Assembly: GCA_024693325.1 (NCBI GenBank) | Contig: JAILLA010000029.1 | Coordinates: 42,168 to 106,167, forward strand | DNA: 64,000 nt | Direction: 5' to 3' | DNA from: Solobacterium sp. | GTDB taxonomy: Bacteria > Bacillota_I > Bacilli_A > Erysipelotrichales > Erysipelotrichaceae | Part shown: positions 38,923 through 48,756 of the stretch, piece after piece | Layout of the letters: each line of letters starts with the position of its first letter | Position numbering within the stretch: position 1 is the stretch's first letter | Position numbers and translations under genes: made by a program | Notes under the pieces: generated by a model | Told to the model about the DNA's origin: nothing | Databases searched by the model: none | What the model saw: only the letters and a program-made list of their open reading frames with translations

Positions 38923-39990
38923 GTGGGCAGTTTCGAGATCTTTTATCATCAGCTGAAGAAATACACCGGTAATGATGAGTGTGTTGTCATTCCGGAAGGT
39001 ATTACAGAGATCAAAGATTATGCTTTTTCGGACTGCAGCAGTCTGAAGAAAATCATTATTCCGGATCATGTAACGGATATCGGCGATTATGCGTTTTATG
39101 AATGCCGGCATCTTGAAGTAATAGAAATTTCATCTTCTGTCAGATATATGGGACAGGGAGTTTTCTGCCGCTGCAATTCGCTGAAAAAGATCGTGCTTCC
39201 CAAATATCTGACATCAGTCAGCAGACTGATGTTTTATCACTGTGTGTCACTTGAAGAAGTGACTCTGCCGCCATCCTGCCGTACAGTCGGAAAGTCAGCG
39301 TTTGAGAAGTGTTATTCGCTGAAAGAACTGTATCTTCCCGAAACCATCAGAACACTGGAAGATAATGCTTTTGATGACTGTATCGGTCTGCAGAAGCTTG
39401 ACCTTCCTGCATCTTTGGAAACGATCGGCGATCATACATTCTTCAACTGCAGCGCTCTTCGGAAACTTGTGATCGGTCCGGGTATCCGGTCCATCGGAAC
39501 AGGAGCGTTTGAAACGGGAGGCAGGATCAGTGTCAGTATCATGTCTGATCTGCAGCTCCATTCTTCCATGTTTGAAACAAACTGGAACATGAACTGGAAC
39601 TTCGGTGTGAACAGGCATTATAACGGCAAAAACGAAAATAATTACCAGCTGTATGATTCCTATCTGAGCGGCATCCTGTTCCATGAGTGGAAGCCGTCTG
39701 CCGTGCTCGTACTGCTTGTTAACTATCTTGAAACATATGATCTTCATCAGGATCATTCCGCATATGATGAGAAACTCCGTGAAAACATGGACGAATGCAT
39801 CGTTTTCATGATCATGGATCACCGGAACAATGCACTGGAAACAGGAGTCAGGAAACACCTGATCACCAAGGACGTGCTGCAGCCGTATTTCCCACAAATC
39901 AAAGACCGTGAACTGAGGATCCGCCTTATGGATATGCTGTCGGATGCGGAACAGACGGACACGCTTGACGATCTCCTGAAACTTTTGTGA
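38923..39990 (+). CDS. BspA-type leucine-rich repeat (LRR_5) protein with alpha-helical C-terminal domain
   Basis: Tandem repeats such as ITEIKDYAFSDCSSLKKIIIPDHVTDIGDYAFYECRHLEVIEI; GTG start after ggagg; no signal peptide visible. Confidence 0.87.
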   Translation: MGSFEIFYHQLKKYTGNDECVVIPEGITEIKDYAFSDCSSLKKIIIPDHVTDIGDYAFYECRHLEVIEISSSVRYMGQGVFCRCNSLKKIVLPKYLTSVSRLMFYHCVSLEEVTLPPSCRTVGKSAFEKCYSLKELYLPETIRTLEDNAFDDCIGLQKLDLPASLETIGDHTFFNCSALRKLVIGPGIRSIGTGAFETGGRISVSIMSDLQLHSSMFETNWNMNWNFGVNRHYNGKNENNYQLYDSYLSGILFHEWKPSAVLVLLVNYLETYDLHQDHSAYDEKLRENMDECIVFMIMDHRNNALETGVRKHLITKDVLQPYFPQIKDRELRIRLMDMLSDAEQTDTLDDLLKLL

Positions 39991-39999
39991 GAGGAAGCC

Positions 40000-41427
40000 A
40001 TGGACCACGAACTGATCGAAATCAGTGAAGAGATCTTCCGGAATATCATTTCCAGACTGACGCTGCACCTGCGCTTTATGGACATCGCGATCGACCGCTA
40101 TGAATTTATTCCGGATACATTTTCCTTTGAATGCGACGGAAGGTTTTTTCACTATAATCCGATCACCGTGATCCAGATATTCAAAAATGATCCCAACAAA
40201 CTGACCAGAGGATATTTTCATACGGTCATGCACAATATTTTCCAGCATCCTTTTCTTGCTGAACAGTACAATCAGTCCTGCTGGGATATTGCGTGTGATA
40301 TTGCCGTGGAAAACCTGATCCTTGAGTTTGATCTGGACTGCATGCGGCTGGAATCAGACCATGATAAAAAAAGACAGATCGATAAGATCAAAGAGAAGGT
40401 AGATCTGCTTACCGCACAGAAGATCTATCATTACCTGAAAGATGAGCTGACAGGTGATGAACGGAAACTTCTGAAACAGGCGTTCCAGTTTGACGACCAT
40501 ACATCCTGGTATCATATCCGGCAGGTCGAAAGTTCTTCGGAACAGCTGTTCGGGGATGAAACGCATGATAATCCATCCAAGGCGACCAACAACCGCTTTG
40601 ACAAAGCCTCGCATGACAGCGACAGTGACAGTTCTGACAGGCAGAAGGAATCATCCGACGAAGAAGCACTGATCGAGCAGATGAAGAATACGATGAAGGA
40701 CTGGCAGGATATCTCGGAAAAGATCGAACTGGACCTTGAAACATTCCATAAAGAATACGGGGATAAATACGAAACACTGGTGCAGTCCCTGGAAAAACTG
40801 CATAAAGAAAAGTACAGCTACGAACAGTTCCTGCAGAAGTTCATGGTGATCGGCGAAAAGATGGTGATCAACGATGATGAGTTTGACTACATCTTCTACA
40901 TATACGGACTGAAGCTGTACGGGAATCTTCCGCTGATCGAGCCTCTGGAATACAAGGAGACCAGGGCACTGAAGGAACTGGTCATTGCCATTGATACATC
41001 CGGTTCCGTACAGGGAGATATGGTCCAGGGGTTCCTGCAGAAAACATACAACATTCTTTCTCAGACAGAGCAGTTCTTCTCCAGGTACTGCGTGCGCATC
41101 ATCCAGTGCGACATGAAAATACAGGACGAGGCGCTGATCACATCGGCATTGGAATTTGAAAACTACATCGAGCATGTTCAGATCCTCGGACTGGGCGGAA
41201 CGGATTTCAGACCGGTGTTTGACTACATCAGCGATAAGATCCGGAATCATGAGATCACGGAACTTGGAGGCTTGATCTATTTTACAGACGGGGACGGCGT
41301 GTATCCGAAGAGACAGCCGGATTACCGGACGGCATTTGTTTTCCTGGAAGGAAACAAAGATATGACGGTACCCCCGTGGGCGATCAAATACAACATTGAT
41401 GAAGATACGATCAAAGGAGGATTCTGA
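40000..41427 (+). CDS. VWA-like domain protein with N-terminal putative metallopeptidase (DUF2201-type) region
   Basis: N-terminal HTVMHNIFQHPF...CWDIACDIAVENLI; C-terminal MIDAS LVIAIDTSGSVQG...LGLGGTDFRPVF...LIYFTDGDG. Confidence 0.82.
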   Translation: MDHELIEISEEIFRNIISRLTLHLRFMDIAIDRYEFIPDTFSFECDGRFFHYNPITVIQIFKNDPNKLTRGYFHTVMHNIFQHPFLAEQYNQSCWDIACDIAVENLILEFDLDCMRLESDHDKKRQIDKIKEKVDLLTAQKIYHYLKDELTGDERKLLKQAFQFDDHTSWYHIRQVESSSEQLFGDETHDNPSKATNNRFDKASHDSDSDSSDRQKESSDEEALIEQMKNTMKDWQDISEKIELDLETFHKEYGDKYETLVQSLEKLHKEKYSYEQFLQKFMVIGEKMVINDDEFDYIFYIYGLKLYGNLPLIEPLEYKETRALKELVIAIDTSGSVQGDMVQGFLQKTYNILSQTEQFFSRYCVRIIQCDMKIQDEALITSALEFENYIEHVQILGLGGTDFRPVFDYISDKIRNHEITELGGLIYFTDGDGVYPKRQPDYRTAFVFLEGNKDMTVPPWAIKYNIDEDTIKGGF

Positions 41428-42908
41428 TGGATATCAAGCAGGCAAAAAAACAGATCAGGAATGCAGTACTGGCATACTGCACCAGGAATGAGTATGGAGA
41501 ATTCAGGATCCCTGTTTCCAAACAGAGACCGGTCTTTCTGGTCGGGGCTCCCGGTATCGGAAAAACAGCGATCGTAGAACAGATCGCAAAGGAACTGGAT
41601 CTGGCGTTTGTTTCCTATTCCATGACCCACCATACACGTCAGAGCGCCCTGGGACTTCCGTTTATTTCGGACCAGGAATATGAAGGGGAAGCGTATAAGG
41701 TGTCGGAATACACGATGTCCGAGATCATTGCGTCTGTTTATGATGAGATCAAGCGGACAGGGAAAAAGGACGGCATCCTGTTCCTCGACGAGATCAACTG
41801 CGTATCCGAAACACTGGCGCCAAGCATGCTGCAGTTCCTGCAGTACAAGACATTCGGAAGACATCAGATCCCCGCAGGCTGGATCGTTGTGACGGCAGGA
41901 AACCCGCCGGCATACAACCGCTCCGTAAGGGAATTCGATGTTGCTATGCTGGACAGACTGAAGAAGATCGAGGTCGAACCTGATTTCGAGGCATGGAAGG
42001 AATTTGCAATCGAAACGCATGTGCATCCGTCTGTTCTTTCATACCTGACGATCAAACCGAATCATTTCTATTCCATTACTTCATCTGTGGACGGTATGCA
42101 GTTTGTTACGGCCAGAGGCTGGGATGACTTGAGCCAGATGATCATGCTGTATGAGATCAACGGTCTGGAAGCGGATATCGATCTGTTCGGGCAGTACCTG
42201 CAGGATGAAAAGATCGCAAAGGATTTTGCCAACTATTACGCGCTGTTCCGGAAATACCAGTCTGATTACCAGGTCGGCGCGATCCTGGACGGTACGGCAG
42301 ACCGGGAGATCAAAGAGCGTGCCTCCGCAGCGAAGTTTGATGAACGGCTCTCGCTGCTGTCACTGCTGCTGTCACAGCTGAATGACGATATCGCACCGGT
42401 CGTTCACAGAGGAGCCTCCCTGAAGGCTGTCCTCAAGAGCATGACCTCAGGAACTGATGATACAGGAGCGCTGCTGAGGGAACAGATCGAAACATACATG
42501 GAAAAGGCTCAGAAAACAGACGGGCAGGACAAGCGGGATACTGCGCTGGATACGATGATGGTATACCGGAAACTGCTGTACGCCTATGAAGCAGACCCGA
42601 AAAAGGAAACGATCCGGGAAGTGCTGAAGAACCAGGTATCTGCCTATAACACAAAAGTTATCAGATGCCAGGAAGAACTCAACAATGCGTTCCTGTTCCT
42701 GGAGGAAACACTCGGAAGCGGACAGGAAATGCTGATATTCGTAACGGAGCTTTCCATCAATCCGAACACATCACAGTTCATATTTGAACATGGCTGTGAG
42801 AAATATTACGAGCACAACAAACGCCTGATGTTTGAAAACAGGCAGGACGAACTGTCAAAGAGGATCGACGCACTGCATCTCAGTGAAGTCGAAACGGCTA
42901 TATCATGA
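41427..42908 (+). CDS. MoxR-type AAA+ ATPase
   Basis: Walker A FLVGAPGIGKTAIVEQIAKEL; Walker B GILFLDEINCVSETLAPSMLQFLQYKTFG; sensor VVTAGNPPAYN; A of ATG overlaps stop of VWA gene. Confidence 0.9.
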   Translation: MDIKQAKKQIRNAVLAYCTRNEYGEFRIPVSKQRPVFLVGAPGIGKTAIVEQIAKELDLAFVSYSMTHHTRQSALGLPFISDQEYEGEAYKVSEYTMSEIIASVYDEIKRTGKKDGILFLDEINCVSETLAPSMLQFLQYKTFGRHQIPAGWIVVTAGNPPAYNRSVREFDVAMLDRLKKIEVEPDFEAWKEFAIETHVHPSVLSYLTIKPNHFYSITSSVDGMQFVTARGWDDLSQMIMLYEINGLEADIDLFGQYLQDEKIAKDFANYYALFRKYQSDYQVGAILDGTADREIKERASAAKFDERLSLLSLLLSQLNDDIAPVVHRGASLKAVLKSMTSGTDDTGALLREQIETYMEKAQKTDGQDKRDTALDTMMVYRKLLYAYEADPKKETIREVLKNQVSAYNTKVIRCQEELNNAFLFLEETLGSGQEMLIFVTELSINPNTSQFIFEHGCEKYYEHNKRLMFENRQDELSKRIDALHLSEVETAIS

Positions 42909-42940
42909 TAGACTGAGTTCAGAAGGAAAAGGAGGACAAA

Positions 42941-44338
42941 ATGGACAAAAAACCTATCAAAATCGTAACGATCGGCGGCGGAAGCAGCTACACACCCGAA
43001 CTGATGGAAGGCTTTATCAAGAGATATGATCAGGTTCCTATCAGAGAGATCTGGCTTTGCGACATTGAAGACGGAAGAGAAAAACTCGAGATCGTCGGTG
43101 CTATGGCACAGCGTATGTGGGATGCTACACCGTATGGTGTTAAAGTTCATCTGACATTTGACAGAAGAGAAGCACTTCCCGGTGCAGACTTCGTCACAAC
43201 ACAGTTCCGCGTAGGTCTGCTGAATGCCCGTATCAAGGATGAAAGGATCCCGCTGTCTTACGGTATGCTCGGTCAGGAGACAAACGGAGCAGGCGGTATG
43301 TTCAAAGCTTTCAGAACGATCCCTGTTATCCTCGGCATCATTGAGGACATGAAGGAACTCTGCCCTGATGCATGGCTGATCAACTTCACAAACCCGTCCG
43401 GAATGGTTACTGAAGCAGCGATCAAATGGGGCGGCTGGAAGAAGACAGTCGGTCTGTGCAATGTACCTGTAGGTGCCCTGATGAAAGAACCTCCTCAGTT
43501 CGGACTGACAGAGCGTGAGTGCATTCATCAGTTTGCCGGTTTGAACCACTTCCATTGGCATAAAGTAACGGATGCCAAGGGAAATGACCTGACAGACAAG
43601 ATCATCAGCAACATGTATGATCCGACTGTTGATGACGGTACACCTGCCAATATTTTCCAGTGCAAGTTCCTGGAAGATCACCTGAGACAGATCCAGCTGA
43701 TCCCGTGCGGATACCACAGATACTACTATATGCATGACGAAATGCTGAAGCATACGATCGAAGAATTCAATACAGTCGGTACACGTGCTCAGCAGGTCAA
43801 GCAGACGGAAGCAGAACTGTTCGAACTGTACAAGGATCCGAACCTGAACTACAAGCCTGAACAGCTTTCCAAGCGCGGCGGAGCTCATTACTCCGATGCT
43901 GCATGTGAATGCATCAACTCCATTTACAATGACACAAGAAGACATATGGTCGTTTCCACACAGAACAACGGAGCGATCAGAGACCTGCCGGATGACTGCA
44001 TCGTTGAAGTCTCCTCAATCATCACAGGCAAAGGCCCGATCCCGATGGCTTGGGGCAAATTCGCACCGAGTGAAAGAGGCTGGGTACAGCTGATGAAAGC
44101 CATGGAAGAATGCGTCATTGAAGCAGCTATCACAGGCAACTACCGTCTTGCGCTCGCTGCATTTGAAATGAACCCGATGGTCGAACACGGACATGTCGCG
44201 CAGACTGTTCTCGATGAACTGCTGGTTGCGCATGAGAAGTATCTGCCTCAGTTCGCTGATAAGATCGCAGAACTCAAGGCCAAAGGCGTTATGCCGAAAG
44301 ATCCGGTCGTACGCGACCTGATGGCACAGGGTCTGTAA
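42941..44338 (+). CDS. 6-phospho-beta-glucosidase, glycoside hydrolase family 4
   Basis: KIVTIGGGSSYTPELMEGFIKR NAD-binding; NFTNPSGMVTEA; VGLCNVPVG; GLNHFHW. Confidence 0.93.
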   Translation: MDKKPIKIVTIGGGSSYTPELMEGFIKRYDQVPIREIWLCDIEDGREKLEIVGAMAQRMWDATPYGVKVHLTFDRREALPGADFVTTQFRVGLLNARIKDERIPLSYGMLGQETNGAGGMFKAFRTIPVILGIIEDMKELCPDAWLINFTNPSGMVTEAAIKWGGWKKTVGLCNVPVGALMKEPPQFGLTERECIHQFAGLNHFHWHKVTDAKGNDLTDKIISNMYDPTVDDGTPANIFQCKFLEDHLRQIQLIPCGYHRYYYMHDEMLKHTIEEFNTVGTRAQQVKQTEAELFELYKDPNLNYKPEQLSKRGGAHYSDAACECINSIYNDTRRHMVVSTQNNGAIRDLPDDCIVEVSSIITGKGPIPMAWGKFAPSERGWVQLMKAMEECVIEAAITGNYRLALAAFEMNPMVEHGHVAQTVLDELLVAHEKYLPQFADKIAELKAKGVMPKDPVVRDLMAQGL

Positions 44339-44367
44339 TTCAGAGATCCCGGAACGTTGAGCGGAAA

Positions 44368-44397
44368 AGTGTCTGTCTTTACGGACGGACACTTTTT
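44368..44397 (+). terminator. Intrinsic terminator after GH4 gene
   Basis: AGTGTCTGTC-TTTACG-GACGGACACT-TTTTG. Confidence 0.8.
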
Positions 44398-44457
44398 GTG
44401 CAGATTTCAGATATTTCCCGGGAAACTGAGTAGAATAGTACGCAGGAGGTAGTCTTT

Positions 44458-45387
44458 ATGATCGAACTCGGACCCCTGTTCCGCCTTCAGTTCCTGATGT
44501 TTGTGGAAATGGCTGCAGGCTGGGCACTTTGCAAAACGGGGATATTACAGCCGAAGGACAGGAAAGTCCTGTCTGCGCTGGTCGTTAATCTGATGCTGCC
44601 ATGCAATATCGTTGCGGCATTCAATATGAAGATGAGCGGAGAACTTCTCAAACAGTTCATGATGATACTGATCATTTCCATCCTGATCCAGGTGATGTGT
44701 TCGATCGTCGCGTCTCATGCGTACAACCATGAACAGCCGCCTGTCAAAAAGGTACTGCAGTATGCAACTGTCTGCTCCAATTCAGGTTTCCTGGGCAATG
44801 CTGTTGCTGAGTGTGTGTACGGGTCGATGGGACTGGCATTGGGACAGATCTATCTGATCCCCCAGCGTATCATCATGTGGTCCGCAGGCATTTCGTATTT
44901 TACGGAAGGTACGAGCAGAAAAGATGTGATCCTGCGCATCCTGAAGCATCCCTGTATCATTGCCGTGGAACTCGGACTGCTGCGGATGATCTTCCAGATC
45001 CCTGTCCCTCTGGCCGTGGATTCGGTATTATCCAGTCTGGGCAGATGCTCGACACCTCTGATCATGCTGTTTCTCGGTATGATCCTGGCGGAGACCGGAA
45101 TCGGAAATATGATCACAAAGCGCAATCTCGGTTTCAGTGTGATCCGTCTTGTCCTGCTGCCGATGGCTGTACTGGCCGGCTGCTATCTCGCGCACATTGA
45201 CCCGGTGACTGCAGGCCTTTCCGTCCTGCTGACCGCAATGCCTGCCGGAAGTACGACAGCCGTGCTTGCCGAGCAGTATAACGGAGACACGGAGTTTGCC
45301 GCGAACTGTGTGGTACTGACAACACTGCTGTCGATCGCAGTCCTGCCTTTGTGGGTGGTCCTGCTGCAGAAACTGCTTGGCGCCTGA
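44458..45387 (+). CDS. AEC family transporter (second copy in window)
   Basis: GWALCKTGILQPKDRKVLSALVVNLMLPCNIVAAF; CSNSGFLGNAV; hydrophobic throughout. Confidence 0.87.
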   Translation: MIELGPLFRLQFLMFVEMAAGWALCKTGILQPKDRKVLSALVVNLMLPCNIVAAFNMKMSGELLKQFMMILIISILIQVMCSIVASHAYNHEQPPVKKVLQYATVCSNSGFLGNAVAECVYGSMGLALGQIYLIPQRIIMWSAGISYFTEGTSRKDVILRILKHPCIIAVELGLLRMIFQIPVPLAVDSVLSSLGRCSTPLIMLFLGMILAETGIGNMITKRNLGFSVIRLVLLPMAVLAGCYLAHIDPVTAGLSVLLTAMPAGSTTAVLAEQYNGDTEFAANCVVLTTLLSIAVLPLWVVLLQKLLGA

Positions 45388-45424
45388 CAGCATCAAAGAC
45401 TGATGGTCTTAACAATATGAAAAC

Positions 45425-45445
45425 AATGCCGGCTCAGCCGGCATT
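45425..45445. terminator. Bidirectional terminator between convergent genes
   Basis: AATGCCGGC-TCA-GCCGGCATT perfect 9-bp stem. Confidence 0.7.
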
Positions 45446-45464
45446 TATGTGTGTATACAGCTCG

Positions 45465-46058
45465 TCAGCGGACAAATGTGACTTTGTTGCCTCTGCGCTC
45501 CAGGGGTTTCCTGTTCGGCAGTCCGTCTTCTGTATCGGGATAGCCAAGGGCCAATGCCCCGTAAACAAGTTCGCCTTCTTCCAGACCGAGTGATCTCAGA
45601 TAAGGAAGCACGACTTCATTTTCATTGAGCCATTTCAGCTGGTTGATCCAGCAGCTGCCCAGATCCAGTTCGTTCGCTGCCAGATACATGTTTTCAAGCG
45701 CGCAGGAACAATCGGCGATATTGTTGGAATAGCTTTTCAGGTTCGCTGTCAGGATCAGGACAGGCGCATTGTAATGGAATACATATCCTCCTGCTTTGGA
45801 TCTGAGAACGGAGTTGGCCATGGAACGATACATATCTTCCGTGACTTCCATTTTTGCGAATTCACTCTGTGCCATCTCGGCCAGTGTTTTCAGGACTTCT
45901 TTGTTTTGGATGACCAGGAAATGCACGCTCTGACTGTTTCCGCCGCTCGGCGCATATCTGCCGGCCTGCAGGACCTGATCGAGTTTTTCTTCCTCGACCG
46001 GGAAGTCTTTGAACTGTCTTGTGCTTCTGCGTGTCATGATCGCTTCAAATACATTCAT
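45465..46058 (-). CDS. Nitroreductase family protein
   Basis: MNVFEAIMTRRSTRQFKDFPVEEEKLDQVLQAGRYAPSGGNSQSVHFLVI; ELDLGSCWI; ALGYPD. Confidence 0.9.
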   Translation of the reverse strand: MNVFEAIMTRRSTRQFKDFPVEEEKLDQVLQAGRYAPSGGNSQSVHFLVIQNKEVLKTLAEMAQSEFAKMEVTEDMYRSMANSVLRSKAGGYVFHYNAPVLILTANLKSYSNNIADCSCALENMYLAANELDLGSCWINQLKWLNENEVVLPYLRSLGLEEGELVYGALALGYPDTEDGLPNRKPLERRGNKVTFVR

Positions 46059-46183
46059 ATGATCGATGCTCCTTTGTTAAGTTCATTATGCCAAATGTTC
46101 TTCAGTTCAGGTGCCATCATGCTCTGAAATGATGTTAAAGTATTATCCGGACAAATAAGGTATGATTATACAGAGGTACTGAT

Positions 46184-47005
46184 ATGGGTGAATTTTTAAA
46201 GCCGGAAGACTATGTAGAACCGGCATGTCCGCTTTGCGATGATCCGCACAAGGTACAAAGTATACCGCAGCAGCGTATCATTGAAAAAATGGATGAATAC
46301 ATGAGCAGAAGAGATTATGAAGGTGCCGAAAAACATCTTTTATATTGGCTGGAAGAAGCGAAAATGAACCGCGATCTCAGGGGGGAACTGATGCTGAGAA
46401 ACGAACTGATCGGACATTACCGGAAAGTGCAGAACAAGGAAAAAGCGTTTGAGAATATCGATGCGGCGCTTCAGCTGCTGAAGGATCTTGATTTTGAAGG
46501 AACGATCAGTTCCGGTACGACCTATGTCAACTGCGCTACAGCCTGCAACGCGTTCGGCGATAATGTGCGTTCACTAAAACTGTTTGAGCAAGCAAAAGCA
46601 GTATATGAATCTGCTTCCGCTGTTTCGCCGTCACTGATGGGCGGTCTGTACAACAACATGGCACTGACATGCGCGGCTTTGGGAAAGTATGAAGAAGCAT
46701 TGTCATTGTATGAACAGGCATCAGAGGTGATGTCCCATGTGGAAAGCGGTGAACTGGAACAGGCGATCACCTGCCTGAACATGGCCGATACGCTGGAAAA
46801 GATGTACGGCATGGAGCAGGGTGAAAATCGGATCTATGAACTTCTTGATCAGGCGTATGATCTGCTGAAGGAATCGCATGGGGCAGAAGAAGGCTACTAT
46901 GCCTTTGTTATGGAGAAATGCGCGCCGACATTTGCCTACTTCGGGTACTTCATGGCAGCTGAAGAGCTGGAGAAGAAGGCGGAAGAGATCTATGCGCGGG
47001 CTTGA
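46184..47005 (+). CDS. Tetratricopeptide repeat protein
   Basis: Repeated A-helix/B-helix pattern (LYNNMALTCAALGKYEEALSLYEQASEVM), N-terminal CPLCDDP. Confidence 0.8.
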   Translation: MGEFLKPEDYVEPACPLCDDPHKVQSIPQQRIIEKMDEYMSRRDYEGAEKHLLYWLEEAKMNRDLRGELMLRNELIGHYRKVQNKEKAFENIDAALQLLKDLDFEGTISSGTTYVNCATACNAFGDNVRSLKLFEQAKAVYESASAVSPSLMGGLYNNMALTCAALGKYEEALSLYEQASEVMSHVESGELEQAITCLNMADTLEKMYGMEQGENRIYELLDQAYDLLKESHGAEEGYYAFVMEKCAPTFAYFGYFMAAEELEKKAEEIYARA

Positions 47006-47933
47006 ACTTTCCAGAGCGTATTTTGAGGAATTCGGCAGGCCTATGCTGGAAGAACAGTTTCCGGAAGTCCAGCCGTATCTGGCTGCGGGTCTGTGCGGGA
47101 GCGGATCAGAGTGCTTCGGTTATGATGACGAGATCTCTTCAGATCATGACTTTGAACCGGGCTTCTGCCTGTTTCTGCCGGATGAGGAAACAGTTGACAG
47201 ACGAACAGCATTCCTGCTGGAACGGGCATATGCAAAGCTTCCGAAAGAATTTCTGGGGTACAGCAGATCGCTGATGAATCCTGTCGGCGGTGCCAGGCAT
47301 GGTGTGATAAGAACAGCTGACTTTTTCCGTGACAAGACCGGTGATGAGAAGGGCCTGCTGACACTGGAAGGATGGCTCAGGGTACCGGAGGAATCTCTGG
47401 CAGAAGCGGTCAACGGTGAGATATGGTTTGACAACTTCGGTGAAGTGACGCAGATCAGGCAGTCCCTGTCCTGCTATCCGGATGATATCCGGCTGAAGAA
47501 GCTTGCGGGACATCTGCTGCTCATGGGACAGTCAGGTCAGTATAACTATCAGAGATGTATCAGACACGGTGAACAGGGTGCGGCACAGCTGGCTGTCTAT
47601 GAATTTGTCAGAAGCGCTATGGAAGTGATCTTCCTGCTGAACAGAAGATATCAGCCGTATTACAAATGGAGTTTCCGCGCATTAAGGGAACTTCCTGTCC
47701 TTTCTCTGGAAGCGGAGCTGTTTGAATATCTTCTGACGACTGACAATGATGGAGACATGAGTGAAGAAAAGTATAATGTTATGGAAGGCATCGCATCCGA
47801 TGTGATCGATGAACTGAAAGACCGGGAACTGAGTGAAGCGGTCTGTTCGGACCTTGAGAAACACGCCTATTCAGTCAATGATGGAATACAGGATCACGCA
47901 GTGAGGAATCTGCATATTCTCGCGGCAGTATGA
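46992..47933 (+). CDS. DUF4037 domain protein (nucleotidyltransferase-like fold)
   Basis: GLCGSGSECFGYDDEISSDHDFEPGFCLFL motif; start overlaps the TPR gene by 14 bp; longer ORF start at 46878 lies inside the TPR gene. Confidence 0.75.
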   Translation: MRGLELSRAYFEEFGRPMLEEQFPEVQPYLAAGLCGSGSECFGYDDEISSDHDFEPGFCLFLPDEETVDRRTAFLLERAYAKLPKEFLGYSRSLMNPVGGARHGVIRTADFFRDKTGDEKGLLTLEGWLRVPEESLAEAVNGEIWFDNFGEVTQIRQSLSCYPDDIRLKKLAGHLLLMGQSGQYNYQRCIRHGEQGAAQLAVYEFVRSAMEVIFLLNRRYQPYYKWSFRALRELPVLSLEAELFEYLLTTDNDGDMSEEKYNVMEGIASDVIDELKDRELSEAVCSDLEKHAYSVNDGIQDHAVRNLHILAAV

Positions 47934-47943
47934 AGGAGACAAG

Positions 47944-48636
47944 ATGAAAATACACGGACTTCAGAAAATGACATTGCTGGATTTCCCAGGCAGGGTAGCC
48001 TGTACGGTATTTACAGGATTCTGTGATATGAGATGCCCGTTCTGCCACAACTATGAACTGGTAGACGGTTCGGCACCTGCGATCATGACATCCGATGAGC
48101 TGTTTTCCTTTCTGTCAAAACGGAAAGGTCTTCTGGACGGGGTGGCGATCACCGGAGGTGAGCCTTGTCTGAATGAAGAACTGCCTGAGCTCCTGAGGAA
48201 GATCCGTGAGATGGGTTTCCAGACAAAACTGGATACCAATGGAAATCATCCTCAGATGCTGAAACGGATCCTGGATGAAGGCCTGATCGATTATGCCGCA
48301 ATGGATGTGAAGAACAGCCGGGCAAAATACGCGATGACCATCGGACTCAGCAGATTTGATACAAAAAACATCGAGGAAAGCATCGATCTGCTGAAACATT
48401 CAGACATTGATTATGAATTCCGCACGACTGTCGTGCATGAATTCCATGAAGATGCCGATTTTGAGGAGATCGGGCAGATGATCTCCGGAGCGAAGCACTA
48501 TTTCCTGCAGTGCTTCACCGACCGTGATACGGTTCCTTTCGGAAACCTGACTGCACCGGCACAGGAGGACCTGGAACGGTACGCTGAGATCGTGCGCAAA
48601 TATGTAAAAGATACACAGATCCGCGGCATGGATTAA
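47944..48636 (+). CDS. nrdG: Anaerobic ribonucleoside-triphosphate reductase activating protein
   Basis: Radical SAM CDMRCPFCHN; GVAITGGEPCLNEELPELLRKIREMG; adjacent to nrdD. Confidence 0.9.
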   Translation: MKIHGLQKMTLLDFPGRVACTVFTGFCDMRCPFCHNYELVDGSAPAIMTSDELFSFLSKRKGLLDGVAITGGEPCLNEELPELLRKIREMGFQTKLDTNGNHPQMLKRILDEGLIDYAAMDVKNSRAKYAMTIGLSRFDTKNIEESIDLLKHSDIDYEFRTTVVHEFHEDADFEEIGQMISGAKHYFLQCFTDRDTVPFGNLTAPAQEDLERYAEIVRKYVKDTQIRGMD

Positions 48637-48666
48637 TTGAAAATATTTTCATTAGTTATTTATATT
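48637..48666 (+). promoter_or_regulatory. Candidate promoter upstream of nrdD
   Basis: TTGAAA - 18 nt - TATATT starting at the nrdG stop. Confidence 0.45.
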
Positions 48667-48690
48667 GCAATTTCAATACGCAGGTCATAG

Positions 48691-48756
48691 AATAGTTTTC
48701 GAAAAGGTTGGATTTCCAACCATTATCTAAAAACTATTCTTTTTTCTTTCACGATA
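48691..48756 (+). terminator. Intrinsic terminator or attenuator in the nrdG-nrdD intergenic region
   Basis: AGAATAGTTTT...AAAACTATTCT 11-bp perfect outer stem followed by TTTTT, enclosing inner hairpin GGTTGG-ATTT-CCAACC. Confidence 0.75.

Noticed and set aside
40600-40660. Ser/Asp-rich run (SHDSDSDSSDRQKESSDEE) as a low-complexity repeat element
   Set aside because: Short flexible linker between the N-terminal and VWA domains; no tandem DNA repeat of note
42806-43945. 379-aa minus-strand ORF opposite the GH4 gene
   Set aside because: Shadow ORF; plus-strand gene has clear family motifs
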